From HO2-45-11b sp964450915 (lineage in GTDB: Bacteria > Patescibacteriota > Andersenbacteria > UBA10190): 22,517 bases of DNA. The stretch lies in the NCBI GenBank assembly GCA_964450915.1, contig CAYVFG010000013.1, forward strand, positions 1 through 22,517, read 5' to 3'. Each line of letters begins with the position of its first letter. The first letter of the stretch is position 1. The notes under the pieces were generated by a model, which worked only from the letters and a program-made list of their open reading frames with translations, did not search any database and was not told the origin of the DNA. Shown here in pieces: positions 21,715 to 22,517 of the stretch. A program made the position numbers and the translations under genes.

Positions 21715-22517
21715 CGGAGAAAGATGCTAAAAAAAGAATACAGGCATTGCGCGATGAAATTAACCATCACCGTTATTTGTATCACGTGCTGGATACCCAA
21801 GAAATTTCGGATGGTGCGCTAGATAGCCTGAAGAACGAACTGGAAGTATTGGAAAAAGAATTTCCACATCTTATTACATCGGATTCTCCAACACAGAGAG
21901 TAGGTGGTATGGCGCTTGATGCGTTCAAAAAAGTTCCGCATAGCAAGCGCATGCTGTCTCTTAACGACGTATTCTCAACAGAAGAAATTACGGAGTGGGA
22001 AAAAAGAATACAGAAAATTATTCCTGGTGCAAACGAGTATTTTGTTGAATTGAAAATTGACGGTGTGGCATTATCTCTTGTGTATGAAGACGGCGTATTG
22101 CAGCGAGCAGCTACTCGCGGAGATGGGGTAATAGGGGAAGATGTTACGGTCAATGCAAAAACGATAGAAGCAATACCTCTTCGGCTGCAGGGCGACCATG
22201 CCGGGATCGTGGAGGTTCGCGGCGAGGCGTATATGCTGAAAAAAGATTTTGAAGCAATGAATGCTGAGCGGAAAAAAGCTGGGGAGGAATTATTTGCAAA
22301 CCCTCGTAATATCGTTGCAGGGTCAATTCGCCAATTGGATTCCGCTATTGCCAAGAGCAGGCCGTTGCGGTTTTTTGCGTGGGAAATAACTCGAGGCATT
22401 GCAATAAAGACGCGGGACGAGGAATACGCAACCTTGCAGTCGCTCGGATTTCCGGTTCCTCCAAATGCGCAGCATTGCAAACATCTTGCAGAAGTATTTG
22501 CGTATATAAAGGAGGCA
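21711..22517 (+). CDS. ligA: NAD+-dependent DNA ligase LigA, 5' part
   Basis: The first 269 codons of LigA, open to the window edge. The enzyme seals nicks in replication and repair using NAD+. The N-terminal Ia-like region includes HHRYLYHV (residues 19-26). The adenylation motif is KIDG with catalytic K115. RGDGVIGEDVT and ANPRNIVAGSIRQLD are conserved parts of the nucleotidyltransferase domain. The OB fold, zinc finger, HhH and BRCT domains would lie beyond the window. ATG 21711 overlaps the minor-pilin stop by 4 nt, so this housekeeping gene appears to be coupled to the pilus operon; no separate promoter is obvious. Confidence 0.97.
   Translation, partial: MTEKDAKKRIQALRDEINHHRYLYHVLDTQEISDGALDSLKNELEVLEKEFPHLITSDSPTQRVGGMALDAFKKVPHSKRMLSLNDVFSTEEITEWEKRIQKIIPGANEYFVELKIDGVALSLVYEDGVLQRAATRGDGVIGEDVTVNAKTIEAIPLRLQGDHAGIVEVRGEAYMLKKDFEAMNAERKKAGEELFANPRNIVAGSIRQLDSAIAKSRPLRFFAWEITRGIAIKTRDEEYATLQSLGFPVPPNAQHCKHLAEVFAYIKEA

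Noticed and set aside
21782..22480. Minus-strand ORF of 232 codons
   Set aside because: It is entirely antisense to clear ligA coding sequence, and its composition is the low-complexity Ser-rich type typical of shadow frames.

Overview
The window looks like chromosomal DNA of a small-genome bacterium of the Candidate Phyla Radiation (Patescibacteria, Parcubacteria-like). This is an inference. It rests on a compact type IV pilus locus (pilM-N-O-P-like-B-response regulator-T-C-pilins-pilD-minor pilins) with no secretin gene in view, tightly packed genes with ATGA/GTGA/TAATG overlaps, and very little Shine-Dalgarno (SD) use. No gene-free stretch exceeds 300 bases.

Layout. 1-1012: four tRNA genes (Ser-GGA cut by the window edge, Arg-GCG, Ser-GCT, Lys-CTT) and a two-helix membrane protein of unknown function. 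1019-3294: a Nudix hydrolase, directly behind tRNA-Lys, overlapping a P1B-type metal ATPase. 3316-4482: an FAD-dependent amine/amino-acid oxidase-like protein, convergent with a comF-clpC pair on the minus strand (clpC first, 7758 down to 4466). 7796-9260: recX between two unrecognised genes, each with its own consensus-like promoter, SD and intrinsic terminator. 9263-10716: lemA-htpX on the minus strand. 10724-21714: the pilus locus on the plus strand. It holds the inner-membrane platform (PilM, PilN, PilO, a PilP-like protein, PilC), two motors (PilB for extension, PilT for retraction) with a receiver-only response regulator between them, two tandem major-pilin genes, a prepilin peptidase and four minor pilins in GspH-I-J-K-like order. 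21711 to the end: the 5' part of ligA, overlapping the last minor pilin.

Three patterns stand out. (1) Seven transcription starts share TATACT (or TATAAT), then exactly 6 nt, then ATG. That places the predicted +1 on the start codon, so the mRNAs should be leaderless; in front of pilM the leaderless ORF is a 10-codon micro-ORF ending 2 nt before pilM. (2) Clear SD sequences appear only at the two pilins and the two unrecognised genes beside recX, which suggests two classes of translation start. (3) The pilin genes share 162 bp (161 identical) that ends abruptly in strongly diverged sequence, a signature of recent recombination or gene conversion.
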